Assembly (NCBI RefSeq): GCF_014898055.3
Contig: NW_023601754.1
Location: 45,563,013 to 45,627,012, forward strand
DNA from: Talpa occidentalis
Lineage: Eukaryota; Chordata; Mammalia; Eulipotyphla; Talpidae
Direction of reading: 5' to 3'
Length of the DNA stretch: 64,000 nucleotides
In this document: piece after piece, positions 37,401 to 45,229 of the stretch
Layout of the letters: each line of letters opens with the position of its first letter
How positions within the stretch are numbered: the first letter of the stretch is position 1
Program-made: the position numbers and the translations under genes
Notes under the pieces: generated by a model
What the model was told of the DNA's origin: nothing
The model's input: the letters and a program-made list of their open reading frames with translations, nothing else
Databases searched by the model: none

Positions 37401-38521
37401 TGTTATATTCCCCATACAATTACAACCCTCTTATTTTGACCCCAAGCCCTCCTTTTCCCACCCGGCTAATGACTTTTCTAGTACATCTTGTGTGGAGTGG
37501 GGGAGTCGTCGAAGGTTTTTCTTTCTAGCAAGTGCTCAGGATGTTTCTTGAGCTGCCTGTACCAATTAAGGTTAATATCTGTTTTGCAGGGTTGTTTCAC
37601 ATGTGGCTTTCCATGCACGTGGTGTGGTTATAAATACCAGACTGTTCTGGCTCAGTCAACCCCCTTAAACAACTTACCAGACAATGTAAGGAGAAAGTAA
37701 AAAGAAAAAAAGAAAAAAGAAAAAAATTTATTGTGTGTGGGAAGTCTGAAGGCAAACTAAACGGATATCAAGTTCTTCACCTGCTCCACCCTTTGTCCCC
37801 TCGCTCCTCTACTGCTGAAGAGAAAGACCTGGCACTGAATCAACGCAACATCTGAGATTAATTCTAACAATTTTGTTTAAAAACTCCTCGTTTGCCCAGT
37901 GCTGGAAATGTGAAGAGATTGTGAGGTGTGGGTAATAACAATACCTCCATCAACTCAAAGGCCTACCCACATCCCACAAAAGATTAGAATATCCCCAAAC
38001 ATCCAAGTTTCCCAACATTTTCCCCGAGGCTCAGGGTTCAGTTTCCTGAACTAGTAAGTTGGGAACAATTCCCAAGTAGGAAAAAAGTGACTGGTCCCTA
38101 TTCACCTGTGTAAGAGAAACTTTTCCTTAATCGGTCCAAACAGATTCCACCCCTGGTGACCACAGAACTCCCTCTCAACCCTCCAGGCCCTCGGGCTCAG
38201 GGAGACAGGCTCACCATGTAAGGAAGTCTGAGACTCCGGATCTGCATACTCCTCCAGCAGCTTCACGGAGTCACTGTCCTTTCCTGAGTACAGGGACAGG
38301 GCATCTAAGTTGTCCTCCAGTGCCTCACTAGGCACGTCGGGTGTTGGAAGGCTGGGATCCAGGTCCAAACTACCCAGGCCAGAGTACAGCAGGTCTCGCG
38401 TGCTGGGACCCAGGTCCCGGTTGAGGGTGTCGCTGCAGTTGAGCCCCTGGCTCTCAGAAAACGAAGGGAGATGCATCTCTGATGGAAGGGTGCCCTCATC
38501 CCCCAAGCTGTACTGGTCCAT
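13275..38521 (-). CDS. ZNF541: ZNF541, zinc finger/ELM2/SANT protein (15 coding exons)
   Basis: Fifteen coding exons join to 4,089 nt, an uninterrupted 1,362-residue protein (human is about 1,346). Exons: 38521-38215, 35143-34900, 33057-31200, 29530-29472, 29210-29051, 28832-28665, 27852-27528, 22678-22615, 22083-21941, 21573-21470, 20332-20257, 19712-19624, 14011-13871, 13719-13538, 13443-13275. All borders are GT-AG and all phases agree. Domains: C2H2 fingers at about 143-163, 171-191, 199-222 and 842-862, an ELM2 domain around 1050-1145, a SANT domain around 1170-1221, and a last finger at 1302-1322, ending GPLQW. ZNF541 is known as a germ-cell nuclear protein that works with KCTD19 and HDAC1/2-DNTTIP1 in pachytene spermatocytes to silence meiotic genes and allow meiotic exit. 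ELM2 plus SANT is the usual HDAC-binding module. No break, frameshift or lost zinc ligand is seen. The 5' noncoding exon was not identified. Confidence 0.96.
13538..13719 (-). CDS. ZNF541: ZNF541 coding exon 14
   Basis: This exon encodes [18 protein letters not shown] and on to FPCRECE, giving the two cysteines (1302, 1305) of the last zinc finger. The acceptor is CTCCTCTGCAG and the donor AAAG|GTACTA. It is followed by an intron of only 94 bp. Confidence 0.95.
13871..14011 (-). CDS. ZNF541: ZNF541 coding exon 13 (SANT domain, second half)
   Basis: This exon encodes [18 protein letters not shown] and on to a basic stretch (LEKRVKREP). It supplies the third SANT helix with the conserved aromatic residues. 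It is 141 nt and phase 0 at both ends. The acceptor is TTTCACTAG and the donor AAG|GTAGAA. It is followed by a short, 151-bp intron. Confidence 0.95.
14645..14927 (+). mobile_element. tRNA-derived SINE
   Basis: Full-length copy with 12-bp target duplication AAAAGCACACCA (14633-14644, 14928-14939), in the ZNF541 intron, antisense to the gene. Confidence 0.93.
15921..16199 (+). mobile_element. tRNA-derived SINE, older subfamily
   Basis: Has the GGGGTTAAG head and GCATTAATAAATAAAT tail. The target duplication AATTAGAAAAAGT/AATTAGGAAAAGT differs at one base (15908-15920, 16200-16212). Confidence 0.9.
16293..16600 (+). mobile_element. tRNA-derived SINE, CpG-rich subfamily
   Basis: Full-length copy with a perfect 16-bp target duplication, AATCAATATGACATAA (16277-16292, 16601-16616), inserted into an old L1 in the ZNF541 intron. 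Confidence 0.95.
17532..17845 (+). mobile_element. tRNA-derived SINE with long A-rich tail
   Basis: Older subfamily. The tail contains CAAA repeats and a second TCTTTAAAAC block. Short target duplication ACTGACCA (17524-17531, 17846-17853). Confidence 0.9.
19007..19269 (-). mobile_element. tRNA-derived SINE, CpG-rich subfamily
   Basis: Minus-strand copy with a perfect 16-bp target duplication, GATTATGTGCGTTTTT (18991-19006, 19270-19285). It lies about 355 bp downstream of ZNF541 exon 12, in gene-sense orientation. The central part of the body is slightly shortened. Confidence 0.93.
19624..19712 (-). CDS. ZNF541: ZNF541 coding exon 12 (SANT domain, first half)
   Basis: This exon encodes [20 protein letters not shown] followed by KDFYLIHKT: the first two helices of a SANT/Myb-like domain with its conserved tryptophan. 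The acceptor is TTCTACACAG and the donor ACG|GTAAGG. Confidence 0.95.
19800..20010 (+). repeat. MIR element
   Basis: MIR-like run (TTTACAGACACAGCAAGTGA, TAAGTATCTTGCCAAGGGT), in the intron between ZNF541 exons 11 and 12. Confidence 0.6.
20257..20332 (-). CDS. ZNF541: ZNF541 coding exon 11
   Basis: This exon encodes [17 protein letters not shown] and then LADYRYTG, the end of ELM2 and the linker to SANT. The acceptor is CGTTCCAG and the donor ACGG|GTGAGC. Confidence 0.95.
20661..20700 (+). repeat. 20-bp tandem duplication
   Basis: CGTTAACTATTTTTAACCAT and CGTTACCTATTTTTAACCAT adjoin, followed by a partial third TTTTAACCATC. In a ZNF541 intron. Confidence 0.85.
21470..21573 (-). CDS. ZNF541: ZNF541 coding exon 10 (ELM2 domain)
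   Basis: This exon encodes [20 protein letters not shown] onward to the block ending in GDIQ, the C-terminal half of ELM2. The acceptor is GGAAGCACAG and the donor CAG|GTGAGT. Confidence 0.95.
21941..22083 (-). CDS. ZNF541: ZNF541 coding exon 9 (ELM2 domain)
   Basis: This exon encodes 47 whole codons plus split codons, beginning [15 protein letters not shown] and including the tryptophan-rich segment SLVWKPWGD typical of the ELM2 domain, which contacts HDAC1/2 in related MIDEAS/CoREST-type proteins. The acceptor is ATTTCAG. The donor CGAG|GTGGCT is weaker than its neighbours. Confidence 0.93.
22615..22678 (-). CDS. ZNF541: ZNF541 coding exon 8 (start of ELM2 region)
   Basis: This 64-nt exon encodes about 21 residues ([20 protein letters not shown]). 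It was found from frame and homology. The acceptor is TTTTCTAG and the donor CC|GTAAGT. A young L1 3' fragment ends its insertion just 112 bp upstream of the acceptor (see 22791-23445). Confidence 0.93.
22791..23445 (+). mobile_element. Young 5'-truncated LINE-1 (ORF2 end and 3' UTR)
   Basis: The fragment covers the last roughly 110 codons of L1 ORF2 in one open frame (including [14 protein letters not shown] and [17 protein letters not shown], stop at 23206-23208), then a G-rich 3' UTR and A-rich tail. A perfect 11-bp target duplication, AGATCACATAG (22780-22790, 23446-23456), marks a complete insertion event. It lies antisense to ZNF541 in the intron upstream of exon 8. The reverse transcriptase core is absent, so it is dead. 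Confidence 0.93.
23457..25035 (+). mobile_element. Old LINE-1 fragments
   Basis: These are repeated remnants of the L1 ORF2 end (such as CATTTATCCCAAGAGCAC, CACAATGGCCAAGACACGG) in the same orientation as the adjoining young copy. They are probably more than one insertion. The part beyond 24150 is less certain. Confidence 0.55.
25055..25306 (-). mobile_element. tRNA-derived SINE, older subfamily
   Basis: Minus-strand copy ending in the inverted head (CACCAGGGAGGCC). The target duplication is imperfect (GACACACTTTATTTTT against GATGCACTTATTTTT). Confidence 0.88.
25520..27370 (+). mobile_element. Old LINE-1 ORF2 region
   Basis: A longer run of decayed L1 ORF2, with recognisable phrases such as GAGAAATGCAAATCAAAATC (26614 on) and CCAGCAATTCCACTCTTAAG (26811 on). 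It has many stops and ends in a degenerate 3' region. Confidence 0.7.
27528..27852 (-). CDS. ZNF541: ZNF541 coding exon 7
   Basis: This exon encodes residues 933 to about 1041. A highly charged stretch ([14 protein letters not shown], then RKRKKR, a likely nuclear localisation signal) is followed by a well-conserved block ([35 protein letters not shown]) leading into the ELM2 domain. The acceptor is CTTCTCCAG and the donor CTTG|GTGAGT. Confidence 0.95.
28340..28575 (+). repeat. L2 3' end
   Basis: CTCAGCTCCAATATCCCTCC through CCAGCACAGGGCCAGC to CAGTGAATGTCAAATAACTG follows the L2 3' terminus. Confidence 0.6.
28665..28832 (-). CDS. ZNF541: ZNF541 coding exon 6
   Basis: This exon encodes 56 residues (877-932), beginning [14 protein letters not shown]. 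It is low in recognisable structure and rich in Ala, Ser and Pro, so probably a linker. It is phase 0 at both ends, with acceptor GTGTTTAG and donor AAG|GTGGGT, so skipping it would keep the frame. Confidence 0.93.
29051..29210 (-). CDS. ZNF541: ZNF541 coding exon 5 (finger 4)
   Basis: This exon encodes residues 823-876 with the fourth C2H2 finger (Cys842, Cys845, His858, His862), inside the frame around [15 protein letters not shown]. The acceptor is TCCCTGCAG and the donor CAG|GTGAAG. Confidence 0.95.
29472..29530 (-). CDS. ZNF541: ZNF541 coding exon 4
   Basis: This 59-nt exon encodes [19 protein letters not shown] plus two bases. It is too short to stand out as an open frame and was found from the expected continuation RIQ-GG-IYRLPH. 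It has a CTTCAG acceptor and an ATG|GTGAGT donor. Phases fit both neighbours. Confidence 0.93.
29875..30149 (+). mobile_element. tRNA-derived SINE, plus copy of an inverted pair
   Basis: Full-length copy in the intron between ZNF541 exons 3 and 4. It is flanked by perfect copies of AAAAGACAACCCAATTTA (29857-29874, 30150-30167). A second, inverted SINE follows at once, then a third copy of the target. Confidence 0.95.
30168..30494 (-). mobile_element. tRNA-derived SINE, minus copy of an inverted pair
   Basis: Full-length CpG-rich copy with a clean head. It is bounded on the left by the second and on the right by the third copy (GACAACCCAATTTA, 30495-30508) of the same target sequence. Confidence 0.95.
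31200..33057 (-). CDS. ZNF541: ZNF541 coding exon 3 (large exon, finger 3)
   Basis: At 1,858 nt this is the largest exon. It completes finger 2 (His187, His191), encodes finger 3 (Cys199, Cys204, His217, His222), and then a long proline/serine/glycine-rich, probably disordered region up to residue 803. A short conserved-looking block ([20 protein letters not shown]) falls in its middle and is a candidate binding motif. The acceptor is GACTTCAG and the donor CAG|GTATCT. The open frame continues a little beyond both ends, but those extensions are intron. Confidence 0.95.
33606..33862 (+). mobile_element. tRNA-derived SINE, third subfamily
   Basis: A shorter head lacking part of the D arm (GGCGCGCCACGCTGTGAAG) and a body with GTGTCTTCGGTCCGTCTGCC. 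Near-perfect 14-bp target duplication AGTCCTCTAAGGGG/AGTCCTCTACGGGG (33592-33605, 33863-33876). Confidence 0.93.
34900..35143 (-). CDS. ZNF541: ZNF541 coding exon 2 (C2H2 fingers 1-2)
   Basis: This exon encodes residues 103-184: a basic linker (RKGKRQH, possibly part of a nuclear localisation signal), the first C2H2 finger (Cys143, Cys146, His159, His163) and most of the second (Cys171, Cys174). The second finger is completed in the next exon. The acceptor is GTTTAG and the donor CCT|GTATGT. The downstream extension of the open frame is intron and not part of the protein. Confidence 0.95.
35144..38214 (-). other. ZNF541: ZNF541 intron between exons 1 and 2
   Basis: This 3.07-kb intron contains a MIR-like stretch near 36380-36500, a 91-bp L1 tail insertion at 37373-37463, and an A-rich run near 37690-37730. 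Nothing coding was seen. Confidence 0.65.
37373..37463 (-). mobile_element. Very short LINE-1 tail insertion (91 bp)
   Basis: On the minus strand it reads as the end of an L1 3' UTR (GGGTTGTAATTGTATGGGG, related to the same part of the 22791-23445 copy) plus an A-rich tail. It is bounded by a perfect 14-bp target duplication, GGCTAATGACTTTT (37359-37372, 37464-37477), in ZNF541 intron 1. Confidence 0.88.
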
Positions 38522-38614
38522 GGCTTTCTACTGCCAGGTTGTAACCAAGAGCTCTCTCCCGTGGAGCTAGGCTGGGTAAGGAGTCGAGGAAAGTGCTCTT
38601 GAGGTTTAGAACTC
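38215..38614 (-). CDS. ZNF541: ZNF541 coding exon 1 with end of 5' UTR
   Basis: The ATG is at 38521-38519 in a strong context (GCCATGG). It encodes residues 1-102 plus one base: an acidic, leucine-rich, serine-rich N terminus beginning [10 protein letters not shown], with no known domain. The donor at the 3' end is G|GTGAGC. The 5' edge is set by a good acceptor (TTGCTTTTCAG) just before 38614, so at least one noncoding exon lies upstream. A second possible acceptor (CAGCCTAG) would start the exon at 38566. The coding part is secure and the 5' edge is tentative. Confidence 0.9.
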
Positions 38615-38639
38615 CTGAAAAGCAATGATGAGGAATCAA

Positions 38640-38830
38640 AATTATGAGATGGGAATACAGCATGAAGGACAAAAACAGTGGCCTGGAATCAAGCAGATCT
38701 GTTCCTGAGACAGTTCTCTGCCGCTCAGCAGCCATGTGACCATGGTAAGTCACTTAAGCTCCAGTAGCCTACCTCCTCATCTGTAAACTGGGCATCAGGG
38801 TACCTCCATCATTAGACTTCTAAGGAAGGA
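38640..38830 (-). repeat. MIR element
   Basis: Reverse-orientation MIR wording (CCATGTGACCATGGTAAGTC, CCTCATCTGTAAACTGGGC) just upstream of ZNF541 exon 1. Confidence 0.65.
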
Positions 38831-39299
38831 ATTAAAGGATTTCCCACAACAGTGGGAAGAGGTGGACTGACCTCTTTTCCCAGCCATAAACACATAGACT
38901 TATGACAAAAGAACATTTCTAATACATAGCCAAGCTCAAAACAGCGGTAAGACCCCAAGTGCCAGCAACACTGAGAAAACTCAAAGCCAGGCCTATGAAC
39001 TCAAGTAGTCCCAATGGGAGAGTCAGATTCAGATGCAGAGTCTGGAGCTGTCATCCAATATGATGGCCGCTAGTCCTGTGTGGTCATGAAGCACATGCGA
39101 CTGGTCCCCAAGTGAGATGTGCTGTGAGTGTGAAGTGCATGCTGGATTTGGAGGACTATGGACAGTAAGAATATGTTTTTACATTGATTACATGTTGAAA
39201 TGATAATATTAATATTTCAGATAGAGTAGATTAAATATATTAAAATTATTGGCATCTGCCACTTTCCTTTTTAATTAAACAACTAGAAAATTCTAACAT

Positions 39300-40360
39300 A
39301 TATAGTGGCTCATATCATATTTCCATTAAAGAGCATTACCCTGGAGTCTGGGGTCTGGGGCCATCAAGGGAATATGGCCAGGTGTTCACAGGAAATGGAG
39401 ACCTGGGACTCTGGAAGAACCATGTCATCTGCAGGAAAACTAAATAAATGGAGAGAAAAACTGCACATAAACCTACAGAAGCATCCCAGCACTAGAAAAA
39501 AAAATATATAGGACAATGAGATAACAAAACTTAAAAGACTAGATCACTGTGAGATAAAAATATGTTTCTAACAACAGAAACACAGAGAACCTCTAGAAAT
39601 GAAAGACATTTAAATTAATTAAAACCCATGGGAAGGGTTAAATATTAAACAGTGCTGAAGAGGAAGAAAATGAACTGGCAGAACAAGCTGAGGAAATCCC
39701 CCCAGAATTCAGTACAGAGATAAAGAAATGGAAAATATGAACGAAAAGTTGAGAAAATACAAATGGAGGAGCAAATGCAAAAGTCTAAGATACAGCTTGT
39801 GAGAAAAAGGAAAGAACATAAGAGATGGTATCTAAAGAGACAGTGGTGGAGAAATTTCCAACTGCAGAAACACATGAGCCCAGATATAAAGATGTGGGCC
39901 TTAAAGACACATGGTTAATAAGACCAAGCTCTACAAGACCAGACAGGGATAAATAAAAATGAATTCACCCCCCGATACAATCAGACAACTGCAGAACACT
40001 GAAGACAAAGAGAAAACCCTAAAAACCTCTAGAAAGAAGAGGGAGATGGTATACAAAGAAATGATAACTAGCCTGATGGCAAACATCTCACAGAAATGAG
40101 GTTAGAAGAGCAGAATAACACCAGCAGCAGATGAAGGAAAGGCAGGAATCAACACAAAACTCAACACTCAGGAAAACTAGTATTCCAGAAGGAGCAATAC
40201 AGATGTTGGCAAGGCCTAAAGAGATTACTGGTGCCAAGAAATTAGATAACTTAGATACAAATTCTGAGAAAGATACCAAAGGAGGGAATAAAAAAACACC
40301 AAAAAATTGACAGAAAAGGAAACAGACTATCTGAAATACACCTATAAAAAGAATAAAGGT
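39300..40360 (+). mobile_element. Old LINE-1, probably 5'/ORF1 part
   Basis: A-rich, coding-like but stop-filled sequence (ACAAAGAGAAAACCCTAAAA, AGCAGATGAAGGAAAGG) that resembles L1 ORF1-region remnants. Assignment is by general likeness only. Confidence 0.45.
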
Positions 40361-40371
40361 TGGATTAGTAA

Positions 40372-40652
40372 TTTTTAAAAAATTTTTTAAATTATTTATG
40401 TATAAGAGCTGGGGTGTAGGCCAGAGGTGCAGGGGGGTTAAAGGATTCACCAGAGACAGAGTGGGGAGCAGAACAGACAGACTGACTGAAATACACTGCT
40501 GAGGGGAGCAGCAGGCATAACAGGAGAGGTCTGCTATGCCATGTGGGTCAGGTCCCTGGCCAGGATTGAACTCCAGCTCATGCTGCTGCTGCAGTGGCTG
40601 CCAATAGCTTCACAGTGCTGAGACTTAACCTCTTGCACCACCGGGGAGGCCC
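40372..40652 (-). mobile_element. tRNA-derived SINE, older subfamily
   Basis: Minus-strand copy with an imperfect target duplication, TGGATTAGTAA/TGAATTAGAAA, inserted into L1-like sequence. Confidence 0.88.
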
Positions 40653-41199
40653 TGAATTAGAAAACGTCCCATCTGTGCACCACAGAAATACTGAAAATGT
40701 CAACTTTATCAGAACTCTGGAAAGGTGCTAAAGGCTCACACCAACCAAGTGAAAGCTTATCAAGAAAAAGGTGAATGAAATTTGATAGGAGAGCTCAGAG
40801 GTCTTGTAGCTTACCCCTGCCCTGTTCCCCACTACCTCCTCAGCTCCTCAGTGGGTTGGAAGACAGCAGGAACCCTGTGGGTTCCTGGTGGAGGAGAGAA
40901 CAGGGATAGGATCCTGTTCTCAGGAACAGGGGTTTGTCTTGACATTGAGCCAGATGATTCCTGAAGTCTAATACAAAGGTCCTGCCTCTATTTTGCCTAA
41001 CTTAAAATTCTCTCATGGGGAAAAGTAGCTGTAGGGAGGGCATCTGCTGAAAATATCAAAGGGCATAAACCAGTCATTGCTGCTTGGACAGAAAATATTA
41101 ACTGGGGCAAAAACAGGCAGGAAAGCTGGGGAGGAATAGCTGGAGAGTGAGGTGCTTTGGGGAACAGGGGTTTTGAAAAGCTTTCACACTGGTATTTCT

Positions 41200-41660
41200 C
41201 ACAAAGCTTAACAACATGTTAACATTTATTGCAGCAATGAGTTGAAGACCTGTCTCCACAAAACCTGCACACAAGTCGTTTACAGCAGTTTACTCCTAAC
41301 TGCTGGAAGCAAATGAGTGTCAACGGAAGAATGGATAAACAAGCTGTAACTGTGGTACATCCATACAATGGAATATCATTCAATGATCAAAAGGAGCTAT
41401 CAAGCCACAGAAAGACATTGAGGACCTTTAAATGCATATTGCTAAGTGAAAAAAGCCAGTCTGAAAAGGCTGTCTATTATATGATTTGTCACTCTATGAA
41501 ATTCTGGAAAAGGCAAAACTTAGAGATTGTAAAAAGACCAGTGGTTGTCAAGGTTCTGGGGAAGGGAGAAGGGATAATGAGGTAAATATAGGAAGGGTTT
41601 GGGGCAGGAGAGTGAAGCTCTTATGTAAGATATTCTAACAACAGTTACATGAAATCATAC
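41200..41660 (+). mobile_element. Old LINE-1 3' fragment
   Basis: Contains the typical ORF2-end wording GGTACATCCATACAATGGAA (41354-41373). Degenerate. Confidence 0.6.
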
Positions 41661-42189
41661 AATAGTCGAAAACCACAGAACTATACAACACAAAGAGTGA
41701 ACCCTAAAGTAAACTGTGGACTTTGGTCAATTACAGAGAGAAAAAGAGAAACCTGCATAGTTCAGGGAATCTAGAAAGCCATGGGCCCAGGGCAGCCACA
41801 TGCTCAGACAAGACCTGATAAGACACAGTTCTCACCCCTGACCGACCTTCATTCTGTGCAAGTAGGAAGTGAAAAGGAAGGCAGGGTCTGAGTGCTAAAG
41901 GCCAGTCCCAGTGCTCAGAACCCAACTGCAAAGACTGGGAGATTGGTGTGTTGTGTTTTGGTTTTGGCTTTTATTTTTTGCTCCAGGCATTTAAGGCATC
42001 TGTCAATACACTAGCTTACCACAAAACTAACAGAATGAGACTATACTGACCACACCTGACAAAGAATACCATCTTGATTTTTTTTAAAAAGCTTAGAAAA
42101 GCCACTAAACAATTACAATTCATAAAAAGCAGCAACAACAAAGTGAGGGGTGGAGGTGGGGGAGGCATCTAATTGCTGGAGTCGCCATA

Positions 42190-42490
42190 TTATAATATTC
42201 AGAATGTCCAGTTTTTCAACAAAAAATTATGAGGCAGCAAAGCATGACCTGTTCACAGGGTCATCCATTGATACAAATGGAATCAAACAACATGTGGCTT
42301 TGTATGTCTGGAAACACACAGTATTTTCAAGATTAACCCTGTAGTAGGGTATCCTTTACCGTATTCCTTTTTCATGGATGAGTAAGATGCCACTGTCATC
42401 CATTCAGCCATTGAAGGACACTTGTGTTGCTTCCATTTGGGAGACTTCTGTGAATAATTTTGTCAACACCTAGACTTTTGATAATGCTTG
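42190..42490 (-). mobile_element. Old LINE-1 fragment, minus orientation
   Basis: The text (CATCCATTCAGCCATTGAAG and neighbours) reads as the reverse complement of an L1 3' region. Confidence 0.5.
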
Positions 42491-43079
42491 ATATTATCCT
42501 AGTTATCCTTGAATAACTGTGGAGTTTGGGCCTCAACTTCTAGGTGATCAGTTTCTACTGGTTTTATACTTCGTGTTGAGACATATTAGAACAGCTTTCC
42601 CTTCCATGTCTGATTCTCACATTGAGTGTCTCTGTACGTAGCCTAGCAAGGGAACTCAAGTTAAAGGTGATGACAGGTTTCAAGATCCTGTACAATTCTG
42701 AGATGCAAGTGAGTTTTCAGAATTCAGAATTGGAGGGATTTAGGGAGATGAATCAATGCATATAACATTCTGATTAAACGTCAGTTCTGTGTTGACACCT
42801 ATCCCTACTTAGAATAAGTGTGATAAGACTGCAAACAGCAACATGTACAGTCAGGTTTGACCACCAAAGCATGCTTGAGACACCTTCACATCCTCAGAAC
42901 TTTCTGGGTTTCTAAACTGCACAGAAGGGAATGTGGATTTGTATTCTGAGGCAAAATTAGTTTCTCCACCAATTCCAAAATTTCTTCCCCCATGCTGTTG
43001 AGAAAGTACCTATATCTTCTTTATCTACCAATAATAAAAAGAAGCAAATAAAGTAGAAAGCACTATTTAAAATAAATAT

Positions 43080-43383
43080 GGGCCTCCCCGGTGGTGCAGT
43101 GGTTGAGCGCTGGGTTGCAAAGCTGCCCGCAGCTTCTGCAGCACCAGTTCGATCCCCGGCCGCTAGGCGAGGGTCCCACATGGTGCGCAGACGTCTCCTG
43201 CCGCCCGCTACTCCCCTCAGCAGTGTACTTTGGTCCTTCTGCCTGCTCTGCTCCCCGCTCTGGCTCTGGTGAATTCTCTCACCCTCCCGCGCTTCTGACT
43301 GTGCCCAGTGCTTGTATAAATAAATAAATAAATCTTTAAAAAAAAAAGCCAATTATTTTTTAAAAAATAAAATAAAATAAAAC
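43080..43383 (+). mobile_element. tRNA-derived SINE, CpG-rich subfamily
   Basis: Full-length copy with an 11-bp target duplication, AAAATAAATAT (43069-43079, 43384-43394), and a long A-rich tail with AAAAT repeats. Confidence 0.92.
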
Positions 43384-43749
43384 AAAATAAATATAATGCC
43401 TCTGCACAGCATCATATTTGGAACAATTTCCATGTGTTCCTTAAAAGGATGAGTATGTGCAGTTGATAGGTACCATTTTCCTCCTGTGTTAACGAGATCA
43501 AGTTTGCAAATTATCGTTCTTCACTAATAGTTTTAAGCGGCTGGTTCTATCAGTTCATAAGAAAGGAATGTGAAATTTTCCCACTTGGTTGTAGATTTCT
43601 CTAGTTCTCCTTATAACTTGATACTTTTATTTTTGGTGTATCTGGAGGTTTTGTCATTAGATGCAAACACACTTAGAATGTTTTATAAATTGACCCTTTA
43701 ATCATTAAAAATAAAATAAAATAAATATAATACAATATTTTATAATGTA

Positions 43750-44035
43750 AAATACTAAGGATTTTCTGCTTGAGAGGTACGATACTGAGTGTTTCACATG
43801 CGCTAATTCACTCGCATGTGAATGCAACAACCCAAAGACAGGTTCTATTGTTATTTCCATTTTACAGCAAAAAGACTTCAGGAGGCTTCCTTGTCCAAAG
43901 TCACATATCTAAACAAGTAGCTTTGCGTTGGTGGTATAGTGGTTCACAGCGCTGCCTGCCTAACAAATAGCTGAGCCTGATCTTAAACCCAGATACCTTG
44001 ACTTCAGAGCTGGCACTCTTACCCACCACACAGAA
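43750..44035 (+). repeat. MIR element interrupted by a tRNA-half insertion
   Basis: It follows the MIR consensus from the CATTTTACAG core through AAAGTCACATATCTAAACAA and on to GAGCCTGATCTTAAACCCAG. The break at 43923-43972 is exactly the tRNA-derived insertion and its duplicated target. Confidence 0.8.
43925..43960 (+). pseudogene. Retroposed 5' half of a tRNA-Gly (TCC/CCC type)
   Basis: The first 19 bases (GCGTTGGTGGTATAGTGGT) are identical to the 5' end of tRNA-Gly(UCC/CCC). The match then weakens in the D-stem/anticodon-stem part and returns in CTGCCTGCC near the anticodon loop, where the copy stops. No B box or acceptor 3' strand follows, so it is not a functional tRNA gene. Imperfect 11-bp duplicates of the target (AACAAGTAGCT 43912-43922, AACAAATAGCT 43962-43972) flank it. 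Confidence 0.78.
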
Positions 44036-44665
44036 CTGGTTCCCTAGGAATTAAATTGCAGGTTGAACTGCACCAATTAAAACAGAAAACACAGAAGGAG
44101 CTCAGTGGGGTCCAGGAGGGACACAGAATGTCTCCAGAGTCCCAAAATGCCAATCACCTGCTTTCCGATGTACTCCCATAGCCCAGGGAACAAACTGCTC
44201 CTGTTACCACCTCAGGCAGACCAGCCAAAAAGTCCAAAGGCCATGCTTTGATGTTCACATCTTTTCCCAGATAAGCAAGCAACCCCCTTAACCAATATTG
44301 AACTTGGTCTTGTGTCAACAAATAAATTTAATTCAACAAAATTTAGCACCCTCTATGTACAGAGCTCCCTGTAGGTCGGAGTTTGTGGTCCCCTAGGACC
44401 TTGGGGACATTCCCAAGGATCCAAAATACTCTTTCCAAGTTTGTGTTTTTACTGTAAAAATAGCCTGGAAGAAGAAAAGCAGACTATCTGGATTACTAGA
44501 TCACCACCCTATAACCTACCATTACTGTTTGGTTCCAAAGCCAAGGGTAAGTTCATAAATGCATGGTTGTCAGAGAACACCACTTTCTGCCATAGGATAA
44601 TGAGAAGAGAACAGAGGCAGATTTAGCTCATGATAAAATCTATGGGCTCAAATAAAAGCCAATAC

Positions 44666-44949
44666 TGGGCCTCCCTGGCAGCACAAGGGGTTAAGATGCA
44701 ATCTATGAAGCTATCTGCAGCCGCTACAGCACGAGTTCAGTCCCCGGCCAGGGAGCTGACCCACATGGCACAGCAGACCTCTCCTGACTTGCCCGCTGCT
44801 CCCCTCAGCAGTGTATTTCAGTCAATCTGAATGTTGTCAATCTGTCAGTCTGGTAAATCCTCTCACCCCCCCCCCAACACATATCTGGCATGCATACCAG
44901 TTCTTGTATGCATAAATAAATAAATAAATAAATCTTTTTTTTTTTAAAA
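44666..44949 (+). mobile_element. tRNA-derived SINE, first of a head-to-tail pair
   Basis: Older subfamily with GGGGTTAAG head. Its tail runs into a second SINE. The outer target duplication AAAAGCCAATAC/AAAAGCCAACAC (44654-44665, 45230-45241) encloses both. Confidence 0.9.
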
Positions 44950-45229
44950 AAAGCTGACCTCCGCCACCAGCGGCGGCACAGCGGGTTGAGCGCTGCGCTG
45001 TGAAGCTGTGCAAAGCCTCTGTAGAGTGGGTTCAATTCCAGGCCGGCCAGGGAGAAACCCACAGAGCGTGGCAGACCTCTCCTGCCTCGCCCGCTGGTCC
45101 CCTCAGCAGTGTCTTCCGTCTGTCTGCCTGTTCTGCTCCCTGCTCTCTCTGGTGGATTCTCTCACCTTCCCGCACCTCTGACCTGTACCCCAGTTCTTGC
45201 ATAAATAAATAAATCTTAAGGAAAAAAAA
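44950..45229 (+). mobile_element. tRNA-derived SINE, second of a head-to-tail pair
   Basis: Third-subfamily copy (GCGCTGTGAAGCTGTG) with a diverged first 15 bp. It sits in the A-tail of the preceding SINE in the same orientation, suggesting insertion into the tail or a dimeric transcript. Confidence 0.9.

Noticed and set aside
43925..43960. A functional tRNA-Gly gene
   Set aside because: Only the 5' half is present. The T arm, B box and 3' acceptor strand are missing, and the following sequence is MIR.
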